Source of the DNA: Dryas octopetala
Lineage: Eukaryota > Streptophyta > Magnoliopsida > Rosales > Rosaceae
NCBI GenBank assembly: GCA_963921425.1
Contig: OY992835.1
Span: 14,570,001-14,634,000, forward strand
Direction of reading: 5' to 3'
DNA length: 64,000 nt
Shown here: piece by piece, positions 34,724 to 45,740 of the stretch
How positions within the stretch are numbered: the stretch's first letter is position 1
Layout of the letters: every line of letters begins with the position of its first letter
Program-made: the position numbers and the translations under genes
The notes under the pieces: generated by a model
Databases searched by the model: none
What the model was told of the DNA's origin: nothing
What the model saw: only the letters and a program-made list of their open reading frames with translations

Positions 34724-36080
34724 TCATTCTCGTTTGCTTCCCTGTGCCTGTAATATTGTTCAATTTAGGCTGCTGATGTTAGTTTCTTCTTTTCTTCTAC
34801 TGAATGAATAAAGTCAAGGTGAAGTTCTTTGTAATGTCATGCGCATCATTTTGATACCAAGTCACCTTTTGTTCCCCACCTTTTTTTTTTCTCTTCGTAA
34901 AAAGTTAAAAACAAATTCTGTGCATGTGTTTTACCCTAAAAACAAATTTAGTCTATGTGATTTTAAAACTCCACATTTGGTGTTTGTGTTATATATTGTT
35001 TGCAAATAAGGACATTTTATAACCAAAACTAAATATTTTTTTCAAATTAAAACTAATAAACTTGCAAGTTTTACTCAAAAATTGAAAAATAATATTTCTT
35101 ATTTTTAAACAAAAATTGAAATTTTGAATTTGTTAAAATTGTCCTCATATTGCAATAAACATAAAACACAAGGATTAAATGTGAAGTTTTGAAACCATAA
35201 GGACTAAAAATGTTTTTTCCCTTTATTTTATTGAATTCAATTAGGCCAGGCATCATATCTTCCTCTGGTAACTGCCTTCCCAAGCTATTTCCTGCATATA
35301 TGCAACTAATTGAGAATATTGTAGACTTTACAAGAGGAGTGATCTGGTTTAATTTGTAGTTGACACTAACTCTATGAGTCATAGAACATTAATCTAGACA
35401 TGGTCGTACTCATCAGAGAGAAGACTTTGATTATCTGCCCTTTTTTTTTTTTCATTCACAGATAAGTATTTCAATTAGAAATTAGTTGTGAAAGAAATAG
35501 TTATATCATTAGTACTCACAAATTAATTAACCTACATATATTGACTTGAAATTTGATCCCCTAAATTGTTTACACTTGGCAACTGAGCTCATTGATCTCC
35601 ACTTGGAACACAAAATATAAATGGATTAAGTTCTGGTCAAATATAAATACTCTAATTTTCCTAACATAAGGATCAACTGATCAAGTGGATTTCTTTAGTG
35701 AAGGTATGAGTGACGCAAGGGTTTGGTTTGGAATAAAAGAATCCTAAGCTAGAAATTTTGGTATACGACATCATGATTAATAAATAGATAAGTTATTATC
35801 AAATTACCGTACGTAATTAAATAATTTGGATTGAGATCGATTGATTGGCACTCGCACACAAAACCTAACACAACTCGGACATATGCATGATATGATTCCC
35901 ATGCCGGCAAATTTATTTAAGCATAGCACCAACAACTAAAATTTATCATTTTATGGTTAAATACATAATTTTCCAAATGTATCAGTGACACCTCAATATA
36001 TAAGTCACAACAATATTAGTGGACTAATCCGCCAAACTAACTAGCTAGTTGAAGAGAATCAGAGATTGCTGACATAATTA
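34724..36080. other. Duplicated block, paralogue of 49.7-50.8 kb
   Basis: Includes the 3' UTR of copy 4 (poly(A) context ctgaatgaataaagtcaagg at 34800) and, from about 35220, a block shared with 49970-50790 (caattaggccaggcat; tttacaagaggagtgatctg; cgacatcatgattaataaat). 34860-35220 has no counterpart and no gene. The end is the upstream region of relic copy 5, with tatataagtcacaacaatat. Confidence 0.6.
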
Positions 36081-36234
36081 ATGGGGTCACTGAGCCTAAG
36101 GTTCCAGGTATAGATTTATCCAAGGAAGACTTGAAGCCTGGTACTGAGACATGGCTCTTGGCATGCAATGAAGTTCAGTATGCTCTAGAAGAGTATGGCT
36201 GCTTTGAAACTGTTTACCATAAAGCCCCTTTGTA
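36081..36234 (+). pseudogene. AOP1-like dioxygenase relic, copy 5 (5' part of exon 1)
   Basis: Starts atggggtcactgagcctaag. Compared with copy 8 (atggggtctcaaggtactga) it lacks seven or eight bases right after the start, so the frame is lost. Homology then runs through the GTETWLLACNEVQYALEEYGC and ETVYHKAPL region and stops at about 36234. The following sequence is unrelated, and no exons 2 or 3 follow. Its upstream region is the normal dioxygenase promoter. Confidence 0.8.
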
Positions 36235-37381
36235 ATACAAGATGCGGATTTATTAAAAGCCCAACAATACCAAAATATGGTTGATAATTGCACTGCATGT
36301 TGGTCACAACTCACATGCCCTCAAATGATCTTTTTGTCATTTGAGAGAGCTTCAGCCTGGAATATATGGGCTGATCTTTCTGTTGGTTCCAAATTTGGCC
36401 CGACCCCGCGCAATTCGATTTGTTCCAGAGACCTTTTCGGGCTCAAATTGGTATAATAATCAACAAAAAAAAGAAGAAAAAAAGGGCTTTGCTCCCAAAT
36501 TTTTAGTAATCACGATCAACTCCTAAGAAAATTTAATTTCTGGCCTTTCAAATTTTTTCCTCATTAATTTTTATTTTAATAAAATTATTTTAGGATCTTT
36601 AAAAATCTCACCAAATCTTAAAATTTCTCCGATTATATTATAGTATATATGAAGAACATCACACACTTATAAATTCAAATAGTATAGTAATCTTACATAT
36701 TCATCCAAAAACTAAATCGATCATGATCTGTATTTAGATTTTAGTAAACGCATGCAGCACAAAATAACAAAGGATGTAGCTTAAATTAAGAGTGGTCCTT
36801 GTGATAAAATAATTAATAATATAAATTAATTAAGAGTGGTCCTAGCGTTTAGGACCACAAATCCATAATTGGTCAAATTATATATATGGTCTTTTTTCAC
36901 AGGACGCATGACATCCATATAGAAATTAAGTGTTCATTTGATGTCATTGTGGATTCATCGTATCTACCACTGAAATCTGGAGAAAATGAAAGCATTGTTA
37001 ATGGGACATATTGTACGTACTTAACAATACAATTAATTTAATATTTTCAAAGCCTCCGATCTACATTAGTACAATTGCTTATATTGTTTTATGACAATCA
37101 TGTAATACGGTATATTGTAATGAATGTAGTGACAATCATGTAATACGGTATATTAAAGCCCTAATTTTAACGAATTAAAAAAATCAGGTACAAATTGAAA
37201 TTTTAAATAAATTTGAGGTATTAAACTAAAATTAACTCTTGACACGTCGGCACTTAATAGATTTTTTAACGGTAATATACTGATGGAAGTATGACATTGC
37301 AAGATTTTAAACAAGAAGTATGAAATTAAAATTTCAAATAAACTTGAGGTATTAAACTAAAATTAACCCTTAATAGGAATA
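36235..37381. other. Duplicated intergenic block (paralogue of 5.9-7.7 and 45.9-46.9 kb)
   Basis: Lacks the insertion found at 6171-7110 in the first copy. Contains two direct copies of aataaacttgaggtattaaa-type sequence (about 37200 and 37340) just before the tRNA-like segment. No gene. Confidence 0.6.
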
Positions 37382-37451
37382 GATTTCTTAGCTCAGCTGG
37401 TAGAGCACATGGCTTAACCATGTGGTTGTGGGTCGATTCCCACAGACGGCA
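37382..37451 (+). pseudogene. Degenerate tRNA-Lys-like gene, copy 1
   Basis: gatttcttagctcagctggt through cacagacggca. D-arm (GCTC AGCTGGTA GAGC) and T-stem (GTGGG/CCCAC) are kept, the 3' acceptor strand is AGACGGC, but the 5' strand (gatttct) no longer pairs with it. The anticodon stem CATGG/CCATG encloses only CTTAA, two bases short of the CTCTTAA of tRNA-Lys(CUU), and the T-loop is one base short. Internal Pol III boxes are recognisable. Not a functional tRNA. Confidence 0.72.
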
Positions 37452-38215
37452 TAATGCTTAATAATTAGTGGGTAATCATTTTATTTACACTTATTATTAA
37501 AAATAATAATCATTAGCGGTCTAATTTCATTACAAAAAGTAATCAGTAGTCCAATTTCATTACACAAAATAATTAGTGGTCCAATAGTTAATTGATTTCC
37601 ACTAATTGTTAACAGAATAAATATATCATATATTCATATTCGACTAAAATTAAAATTTTAGAGGGAATAGATATATCATACACCCATCTGAATAAATATT
37701 ATATATAGTTTTTCTTTGGAGCTTAATTGTTGTACGTATGCCCCTTAATTATAATTTATTATCCAAGAAAATATAAGAGTATTATGTACAGGAATTGAAT
37801 CCTAAAATTTAAGCAATTTTGTATTTGGATAAAGCCTTCACAATCAGGCCGGATAATGTTTGTATTTAGTGAAAATCTATGAGGTGAATAATTATTGGAG
37901 GTGTAGCTGTACACTCAGGCACCCGATTGAGTTCGAGTCTCTAGTTCTACCCCTGAGCCAAACATCAAGAAAAGTAAAATTCCTTGTGAATCGCCTAAGC
38001 TTGGCGTGAATTGCATGTTTTTGACCGATCCAAGAATTAGTCTAGAGACACCCTTGGTTAGCAAAAAAATAATAATTATTATTGGAGATCTTCACTGGAG
38101 GAGACATACATACATACACACGTACATATAAAATAACAAAAAGTAGATCACCTTCACTTTTTTTTCCTATTAAATATATATAGTACAATTTTTTCTGTTG
38201 TTGTTGTAAGCATGC
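37452..38215. other. Duplicated intergenic block (paralogue of 46.97-47.45 and 7.7-8.4 kb)
   Basis: Repeated phrases of the type agtggtccaatttcattaca occur three times at about 37510-37600. 37900-38070 (gtacactcaggcacccgatt) has no counterpart in the other blocks. No gene. Confidence 0.55.
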
Positions 38216-38495
38216 AAGTAGTTAAATTTCGAAATTTCGCCAAAAATGTTGTTTTTCAGGGGTATGAAAATTTTAACATGTATGTCAATATTTCGCCAAA
38301 ATTTGCCGAAATTTCCGAAATTTCGCTGTTTTCTTCAGCAATTTCTCACTTCTCCTTCTCTATCTTCACTCTTCAATCATTTAATCGCACAAATCCAGCC
38401 AGATCTCAGCTGCCCAAGAGAGGGAGAAGAAATCAGGGAGGAGAGGAGGAAGAGAGGGAGATCGGGGAGGGAGAGGAGAAGGAGGAAGGAGGAAG
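38216..38495. mobile_element. Left end of a hAT element (family of 57826 and 61348)
   Basis: CAAGTAGTTAAATTTCGAAA and the following caggggtatgaaaatttt, then repeated aaatttcg motifs and a GA-rich stretch, match the left parts of the two complete elements. It is interrupted at 38495 by a CACTA element and its right end was not found beyond it. Confidence 0.65.
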
Positions 38496-40427
38496 CACTA
38501 CTAAAAAACAGTTCATCTAAAACGGACAATGTCCGTGGTAGATTTAAATTAACCACGGACGGGCCGCCCGTTATGTATTGGGATGTGGTAGATTAGCGCG
38601 GTCATCTACCACGGACAATATCCGTGGTTGAACGTAACATTGACCACAGACACTGCACGTGGTAGATTAACAACCTTGACACCCATTTCCTGGCACATTA
38701 TACAAGCTTCTGAATACTGTTGGCATAACTCATTCATTCTTACTAGCTCACTGAATGAGCTTCATCGTCAATATTATCACAAATTGCAGCAAAACATATT
38801 TCTCTAACCAATAAGCCCAAGTTCATGCCATCTGAAACAAAATACATAAACCAATTCGTATAGAGTAGTGTTATAGAATTATTATTATTATTATTAGTAG
38901 CTTCGTACAGATGAACTAGGACCCAAAAAAGACTAGACACAGAACATAAGCAGCAGCATACATATAGCTATTGCAGCAAATGAACAACAAAGGGAATGAT
39001 TAAGTTGTGGACAACCTATGCTATTAATATTATGCCAAGCATCTCAAAGTTACGCTCTCAAATCTCAACCCCTAGAAAGAAGCAAAATACCATCTGAGAA
39101 AATATATAAACTCCAGTTCATGCCATTGTCAGCAAAACACATTTCTCTAACCAATACTCTACTCATTAAAAACAATATTGATCACCATTAAAAATCCAAA
39201 CCAACTTCAGACCCAAATAAAATAAAATAAAGTGAAGAAAAATCACCACTTTCATGTTGCACATCTGAAACCATTCAGCTCAAGCTGATAAGGAAACATA
39301 ACAAACAAGAAGGCTTTTTCATTTGATCAGGCTGCATCTTAGCAACAAAGCACCAAACACTTTAAAGCAATAATCCAACAAGTGCGTCTAACCTTGAGCT
39401 CAAACTCAAACCCATCTCAATAAAAACAGCAAAAAGCTAATCCAAATATCACTCAAATTCAAATACCCATAAGCTTAAATATGCTCAATATCACCTACCA
39501 ATGATTAAAAACCAATACAAGACAAGTCTGAATCCCAATTGCAATCTGAAATCTGTGAGATGAAACAAAAGTGTTTCCAAAATATGTTCATAGCAAAACA
39601 AGAAAAACATTAACATATGTTCATCAATTTGGAGCAGATGCTCATCATCCACAAGATATCCAATAATCAAATTAAATTCACCAAAAGTCCCAAACAGTGG
39701 CTGCGTGTCCGTGGGTTTAAAACAGGGCTTCTGTTTTCTTTCAACAACAGCTCAATCCAATTACAGAATCACGTAGAGAATGAAGAGAGGATTAAAATGG
39801 ATACCTGAATCGACGGAAACCGGAGTGGTCTCGTCGCCGTGATCGGCGGTCAGAGGGAAGAGAGAGAGAGGCGGAGGAGAACCGAAGTGGTCTCGTCGCC
39901 GTTGGCCGCCGGACGACAGTGAAATCGCCGGGAAAAGAGATCGGCGAGAGAGGAGAGAAATCGTAGGTTCGGGGGGGCTGGGTAAAAAGAAAATGAAAAT
40001 AAAAATCTGAATTTAAAAAAAGAACTTTAAGGGTTACATATGCTAGCAGGCGGGATTTAGAAAATTTTGAACAAAAAACAAAAAATATTTTTACCACATG
40101 TTATTCCCGTGGTCAAATATTAAAAGGCGCTGTGGTTATTAAAAATATTAACCACGTACGTATTCCGTGCTGGATTACAAAAAGGTGCTGTGGTTATTAA
40201 AATTGTTAACCACGCTCATTTTTCGTGGTGAATTTTATTATAGACCATGGTCATTAAATGTCCGTGATAAATTAGCTTATTATAACCACGGACCCATCAT
40301 TGACCGTGATAGAATAACTTTATTTATAACAGGCTTATATTGATCGTGGTAGATATATATTTTCTACCACAGACTTTTTTGGACCGTAGTAAAATGGATG
40401 TGGTAGATAATCTATTTTCTAGTAGTG
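38496..40427. mobile_element. Non-autonomous CACTA (EnSpm) element, 1932 bp
   Basis: Ends CACTACTAAAAAACAG and the complement of CACTACTAGAAAATAG, flanked by the 3-bp TSD AAG on both sides (38493-38495, 40428-40430). Both subterminal zones carry many copies of accacggac / gtccgtggt, as expected for transposase-binding repeats. The interior (38.7-40.0 kb) has no transposase; around 39810-39960 a GC-rich stretch with tcgtcgccg motifs may be a captured 5' exon or promoter. Confidence 0.87.
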
Positions 40428-41106
40428 AAGAGCTAGATGCGATTGGGCTGGGCTGGGACTTGCCTTTTGCTATTTTTTGCCATTGCCTTTTCCGTTTTTT
40501 TTTGTTCCTTTTCTTCACATGGCCCTGGATTCCATACTCCAAAGTTATGCATCTGTTTTTGCAACAATTAATTAATGTTGAATATTTATAAACTCCTGCT
40601 GCAATTGCATTGAGGAAACACAACTTAAAAAGACAAAAAGAATTAAAAGTAGAGAAAATGAGAATCTAAATTATTTTACTTGAGTGTGTCACCTTATAAG
40701 ACACTTGATGGCCGAGACCACATAATAAAGCTCACAGGAATTCAAAGGCACTCAGACAGTAAGACTGAAGGAATGTGAACATACACATAATTGCATTCAA
40801 CCTTGAGTTTGAAGGTCATAGAGCACATATATCATGTTAATGGGTTTCAAACAAAACCAAATTTGAGGCACATATATATATATATATATGGATAGAAAGA
40901 TGCACGCTTGGTGATTATGATAATGGACTGATAGATATCACCAGACAAAGTACTGATATAACTATTTCAATGGTGATCATTTTAGTCAATGATGACTATT
41001 TTCTTCATTGTGCTTTTGTTTGATTTTAGTACTGATATAACTATTTGTATTGATTTTTTTCCCATTTTTTTAATGGGTTTAGGTGGTTCGTGGTGCTATT
41101 TCTTCT

Positions 41107-41243
41107 GCTGGTGGCTTCATCTAACATAAGAATTCTCGGGTTCTTCAATATTGCTCGAGCAAGTGCTATCCTCTGCTTTTGACCCCCTGATAGCTGCACT
41201 CCTCTTTCTCCACTGTGAGTGTCATATCCATCTTTCATTGAAC
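41107..41243 (-). pseudogene. Captured exon of an ABCB-type transporter (nucleotide-binding domain)
   Basis: After a plausible acceptor (tttatgcag) the minus strand reads [20 protein letters not shown], then [20 protein letters not shown] and DEATS. This holds the ABC signature LSGGQ and the Walker B plus Glu (ILMLDE) in the form typical of plant ABCB/P-glycoprotein second nucleotide-binding domains. The frame then runs into unrelated sequence. No Walker A or membrane domain in the proper position, so only one exon was captured or left. Confidence 0.8.
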
Positions 41244-41648
41244 TGCATAAATGATGAATACAGATTGGTTGATAAGTACCATTATTCTTTATTGTTTATT
41301 TTATTTTCAAAAGTTTGAATAAGATGGTACCTTAATGACTCAAAACAAATTATTTCCCAAAACAAATGGGCCCTTAAATGTATAATCATATCCTGAGTAT
41401 TAAAGGCTGCTTGTGAACAAAAATCCAAGGTTTATAGAGAAGATGTCTTAATTTCAAAATCTTTGTTACCAAAACCTTTAACTTTCTGGAGCATGATTAG
41501 AGGAGGGAACTAATAATATAATTAAACTAGAGATTTATGTAGAAAGTCATCTGTAGCAATATAACAGCAGGTTATGCTTGCCATTAACACATGATCTTCT
41601 ACATTAGCAGTAGATTATGATGTTATTATATATATGTGACCTCCAATT

Positions 41649-41686
<38 letters not shown>

Positions 41687-42112
41687 CTCACCAACAACAA
41701 CGGTAGTTTTTCCAGTGGAAAACCTTCCAGTTGTATTTGTCATTAAGGCCAAAGTGTCCATGAATAGTACACTTCTTAAAGTGGAGATTTTCAAGTTAAC
41801 CACCTCTATTGCCATTTGCCAAAGGCCCAAACAGTAAAGCTCTAAATGCTTCCTTTTGAGTTTTCAGAATCTGTATGTGTCAATATCCAAACAGTAAAAG
41901 TTGTTTTAAAATTTAGGCATCAAATTTTTATAGTTTTGTTGTTCATAATCTAAGGTTTCATTGTTTCATTGATTCATAAGAGTGACAATAGGCTCTAAGA
42001 CACTATATTTCTAGGGAAAAAAAGGGCTCTTAGACATTTTTATTCATAGCTTTAAATGCTGCAATAGCTTATTGAATTCTAACGTACTCAATGACATTTT
42101 AACGAATTTAAT

Positions 42113-42425
42113 CCCTGATAATCAAGACTCTTCCGAGTGGATGTTGGCATTGGCAGCTCGAGACCAGTATTCCTTGACAAGCTGCCCAAAGAGTGACCCT
42201 TCATTATTCATCAGCTTCATTGGCTCATCATATATACTCTACTAATTTCCCTGTTAATGTAAATTTGGCAAATTAACAACTAACATAACATGAATAAGAC
42301 AACACAATTTTTGGTTCAAGAGCTTTGGGATATAATGCTTACCATCACTAATAGCAAATTAGCAAGCACCTTTGTGCAGTCCATTACTGTTGGTATTCTA
42401 TGGGCCACTTTATTACAGTGCAGTC
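42113..42425 (-). pseudogene. Captured ABCC-type transporter C-terminal exons
   Basis: Minus strand: [16 protein letters not shown] (about 42425-42375), the H-loop region of nucleotide-binding domain 2, then an intron-like gap, then [20 protein letters not shown] and [15 protein letters not shown] with a stop at about 42113. These are hallmarks of the C-terminus of plant ABCC (MRP) transporters. A small duplication in the LAISDG region and two extra bases before DEP break the frame. A different subfamily from the ABCB exon 0.9 kb away. Confidence 0.75.
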
Positions 42426-43376
42426 AGCAAATTCTGTTCTTATAGTTTTCTGGAGAATAGAGTCTGTTGCATTGTCCATTGATTTTGTCAAATGAAAATT
42501 TTGTATATTTAGAATATGGATGATTGGGGGAGAGTAAATCATTTCTTTAATTTGATTGATAACAAAAATCCTTAGTAATGGAGCATCAACTCTGCCTTTG
42601 CCTTTGCTTTTGCTTTTTAGTTTTCACTGCATGTTATGATACAGAGCATGTAGCAATTAGTTCTGTTGTAAGAAGTTGTCTGAATGAAAGAACTGCAGCT
42701 GAAATCAATAAATAAAGACCCTTTTTTTAATATTTTCTTTTTCTCTGTTTCTGGAGCATAAAGACTTGGTTTTCATAATACATAAATCAATTTTGAACCT
42801 TTTTCAAGTAATTACCTGAAAAGAAATTTCACATTTTTCCCTCAATTAAGTTTAAACGATGTATGAAATGAGATTTTTATGAACCATATAATATTATTCT
42901 TATGAATTCCTACAATTTCTCATGCTCCTTATACACTAACAAGCCATGTTTCTAAAATTTGCAGCGAAGCACAAACAAAACCCCTTGCAGAAGACATCCA
43001 ACAAGAGCAACAGCCACCTGTCCAACAAAGCAATAAAGAAAAGAATACCCCCCGCACAAGATACAAAAATAGATGAACAGAAGAGCAACGCTCAAGAAGA
43101 GACCCCAAAGCCAATTAAGCTGCCTCCAACCACCCATCCAACCACACTGCAAATCTTCTGATTACTTTTAATTTTTTTAATGCAGCTTTTGCAAATTAAA
43201 CTCGGTGAATAAACAATCATGTCAATGCTTCCAACCATATTTAGATTTCCATGTATATGTAAAAAAGTATTATCCTTCCACTAGAGTTTATTAGGCCTTA
43301 AATAAACATTTTATAAATCTTCTAAACATTTTATAACATTTTGGAACCCGCAGCACTGCACGGGCACCATTTCTAG

Positions 43377-43832
43377 TACATATAATACCTTGATAGACAT
43401 ATTATATTAGTATGGAAAGGAAAAGCTAGAGGAACTTCATTTTCTGTCTGATTAAACTAAATAATAAATATCAACCGAGAGAAAGATAAATATACATTTT
43501 TAAAAAATTATTGAATAATTTTCTGTATGAAATAATAAAAAAGTGGTCCTGCATTCAAAGATCTTTAAAAAAAAAAAAAACTAGTTCTCATTGTCAAGAA
43601 ACCAAGGTGCATGATTCATGATATATATCTACCTAGAGAATTCATGGGGGACAGGATCAACATGGAAATTAACATCAATCTCAGAAAAACAAAGAAGAAA
43701 CTAACATCAACAGCCTTGACAGAACAACATTACAAGCACAGAGAAGCAAACCAGAAACCAACATAGCCTAGATACGCATAAAGATTAATCATGCAATAGT
43801 AAGATAACATTAATGGCCCCTTGAGATTAATC
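43377..43832. other. Flank of copy 6, paralogue of 8430-8740, joined to its 3' UTR
   Basis: The match with 8430-8720 ends near 43670. From 43680 the sequence is the inverted 3' UTR of copy 6 (ggctgttgatgttagtttct on the minus strand), here without the usual AATGAATAAAG poly(A) context, which was lost at the junction. Confidence 0.6.
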
Positions 43833-45623
43833 TCAAACACCACAGTAGGCTTTGATGCGACACTCAGATTTCTTTGCCTCTGGTGTGTCATGAAAACGAA
43901 TGAAACCAAAATGATCAAATGGCTTGTAGAGTAAGGGGTGTTTGTCATCAGCAAGCTCTTCAGGTACTTGCAGCATCCCACTATTGAATGAGAATAATCC
44001 CATGGAATATCTGTCTTTGTTCTCTTTCATGATGACTTGGTGCTCACAAGAGGGCACTCTGTCATTGCTCCATGCCTACCAAGTCAAAATAAAAGAAAAG
44101 GTGGGATGTCCAAAACATATAGAAAAATGTCAGTCCATAAATCTTAGAGGACCCTTAATTTTATATAGTCTTTATTTGAAAAATTATAAAACATTCAATA
44201 ACAATTAATTCAAGCAAGAATTACATGAAATCTGAAGAACTATTGTGAGAATAAAAGAACTATTTGTGTAAAATATCCTCTGTCTTGATTTCTATGCCCC
44301 GAAGACTAAATATCTTAAAAACTTGTGGTAATGCATATATGCATCTCCATCAAATTATCAATCTTTTGTCTACATGGCTTCCTTGTGAACCTGTTCAGAA
44401 TGATTTCCATTTTTTGCCAAAATTTTAGTTTGGCCTTAACTTCTGGTGAATTTATCCAGATTGCTTGTAATTTCTGCCTGCTTATAGGAGTTGTACTTTT
44501 TCTAGTCTGTTGTGCATGGCCATTATAGAAATTTGGTTTATTTCCTTCCTGTTTGTAGTTTTTCAGCTATGATTTAGAGTTTAATTTATCAAATGAAAAA
44601 AGAAAAATCACTATCAATGACCAATATGCTGCATAGTAAAAGTTGTCGATCATCAAATTCTTTTTTTTTTGTTGTTAGGGGAATGCTATTCGCGCTCCCA
44701 GAAAGACTATTTTAGCCTTCCGCATTCTTGCTGGAGTTATAAAGGGGAGCCTTATTCGTGTTTCTCTTAGGTTAAAGCCAGCCTTAACTTACAGAACTTA
44801 AAAGAAATTAATTTGACCCACCATGAATGCGTAGCCTGCCAAGAATAGAAAGGATGAAGGTGAAAGTTGCACATCAATCCACTGACCATCTTTAGTTTTT
44901 ATCTGCAAACCATCAACCTGATTTTGGTGAAGTATGGATATGAAGGACGTATCTCGGTGAGGAAGCAATCCCACATTAGTCTCATTCACCTGGGGTTTTC
45001 TGTATTTAATGCATCTGAGGAGGTAAGTGGTTGATGCTATGTGAGACTCATAAAGTCTCTGCACACCATAACTATCAAACACCATTCTTGTCACCATTTG
45101 ATCCAACTCTGCCACCAGCTTTGAGAAGGAAAGAGCATTTTCACTAATTCAAAGAACACAGAGTCACACAATAGGCATAAATATATGGTAAAATTAGAAA
45201 TTTAGAGTGAGTTATCAATCAAATTAATTAACTTTACCAAAAATGGTCGTTTCCTTCAGGCCACATGATACTTGTGAAACCTCGAGCTCCTTCTAAAGTT
45301 GTAGGGTTATCAATGGCCAAGGATTCATAGCGAGGAAGCAACGACATGAATGGTCCCAAACCCAAATAGGTGTGGTAAGGCCTGTCACTGGTTTTCTGCT
45401 TTTTAGTTTCTATTGGAAGATTGAATAGATCTTCAATAACAGAGAAAATTGAGTGGTGAAGTTCCAAAGGGACTTTATGGCAAACAGCTTCAAAGCAGCC
45501 ATACTGTTCTAGAGCATATCGAACTTCTCTGCATGCCATGAGCCATGTCTCTGTACCAGGCTTCAAGTCTTCCTTGGATAAATCTATAACTGGAACCTTA
45601 TGCCTAGTATCTTGAGACCCCAT
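43833..45623 (-). CDS. AOP1-like 2OG-Fe(II) dioxygenase, copy 6 (intact)
   Basis: join of 45623-45238, 45143-44822 and 44075-43833 (386 + 322 + 243 nt), 316 aa without interruption. The start is the ATG at 45623 (MGSQDTRHKVPVIDLSKE); the frame is open a little further upstream but without an ATG. Iron ligands are H191/D193 (PHRDTSF) and H248 (PSCEHQV); R258/S260 bind 2OG. It differs from copies 3 and 8 by a four-residue longer exon 1 (LGLGPFMSLLPRYES), GYAFM for GDAFM before intron 2, and CRIKAYCGV at the end. TATAAA at plus 45700-45705. Intron 1 and the intron 2 donor region each carry one extra AATT/TTAA block. Its normal poly(A) signal appears to be missing. Confidence 0.9.
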
Positions 45624-45740
45624 TAATTGCCAATCTCTGATTCTCTTCAACTAGCTAGTTAGTTTGGGGAATTAGTGCACTGATATATCTTGTTGTGACT
45701 TTATAGAGAGGTGTCGATGATGTACTGATGTCATAATGGG
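45624..45740 (-). promoter_or_regulatory. Core promoter of copy 6
   Basis: CTCTCTATAAAGTCACAACA on the minus strand; the TATA box at 45700-45705 is about 77 bp before the ATG. The block from the TATA box to the ATG is shared with copies 1, 3 and 8. Confidence 0.55.

Larger units (their letters stand above)
40431..43376. mobile_element. Probable Helitron 3' part carrying ABC-transporter fragments
   Basis: The right end has the Helitron signature: a GC-rich near-palindrome (cccgcagcactgcacggg at 43348-43365) followed eight bases later by CTAG and a host T. Host sequence (catataataccttgatagac) resumes as at 8439 in the paralogous block, so the element was inserted there. The 5' TC end could not be fixed because a hAT fragment and a CACTA element occupy the left side. 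Contains relic ABC exons at 41107-41243 and 42113-42425. No Rep/helicase ORF. Confidence 0.5.

Noticed and set aside
37382-37451. Functional tRNA gene
   Set aside because: The anticodon loop has five bases, the acceptor stem does not pair, and the T-loop is short.
39792-40097. 101-aa ORF with Arg/Ser-rich end in the CACTA element
   Set aside because: No domain, and it runs from the AT-rich subterminal region into the GC-rich stretch; noted only as possible captured sequence.
41041-41238. ORF with LSGGQ and Walker B as a complete ABC gene
   Set aside because: Only a single exon is recognisable; Walker A and membrane segments are absent and the frame runs into unrelated DNA.
41682-41830. Walker A-like STGKTT in a minus-strand ORF
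   Set aside because: The surrounding residues do not match any ABC subfamily, so the short P-loop-like string is not enough.
45624-45650. Nine extra N-terminal residues for dioxygenase copy 6
   Set aside because: The upstream codon is TTG and all paralogues start at MGSQ or similar.
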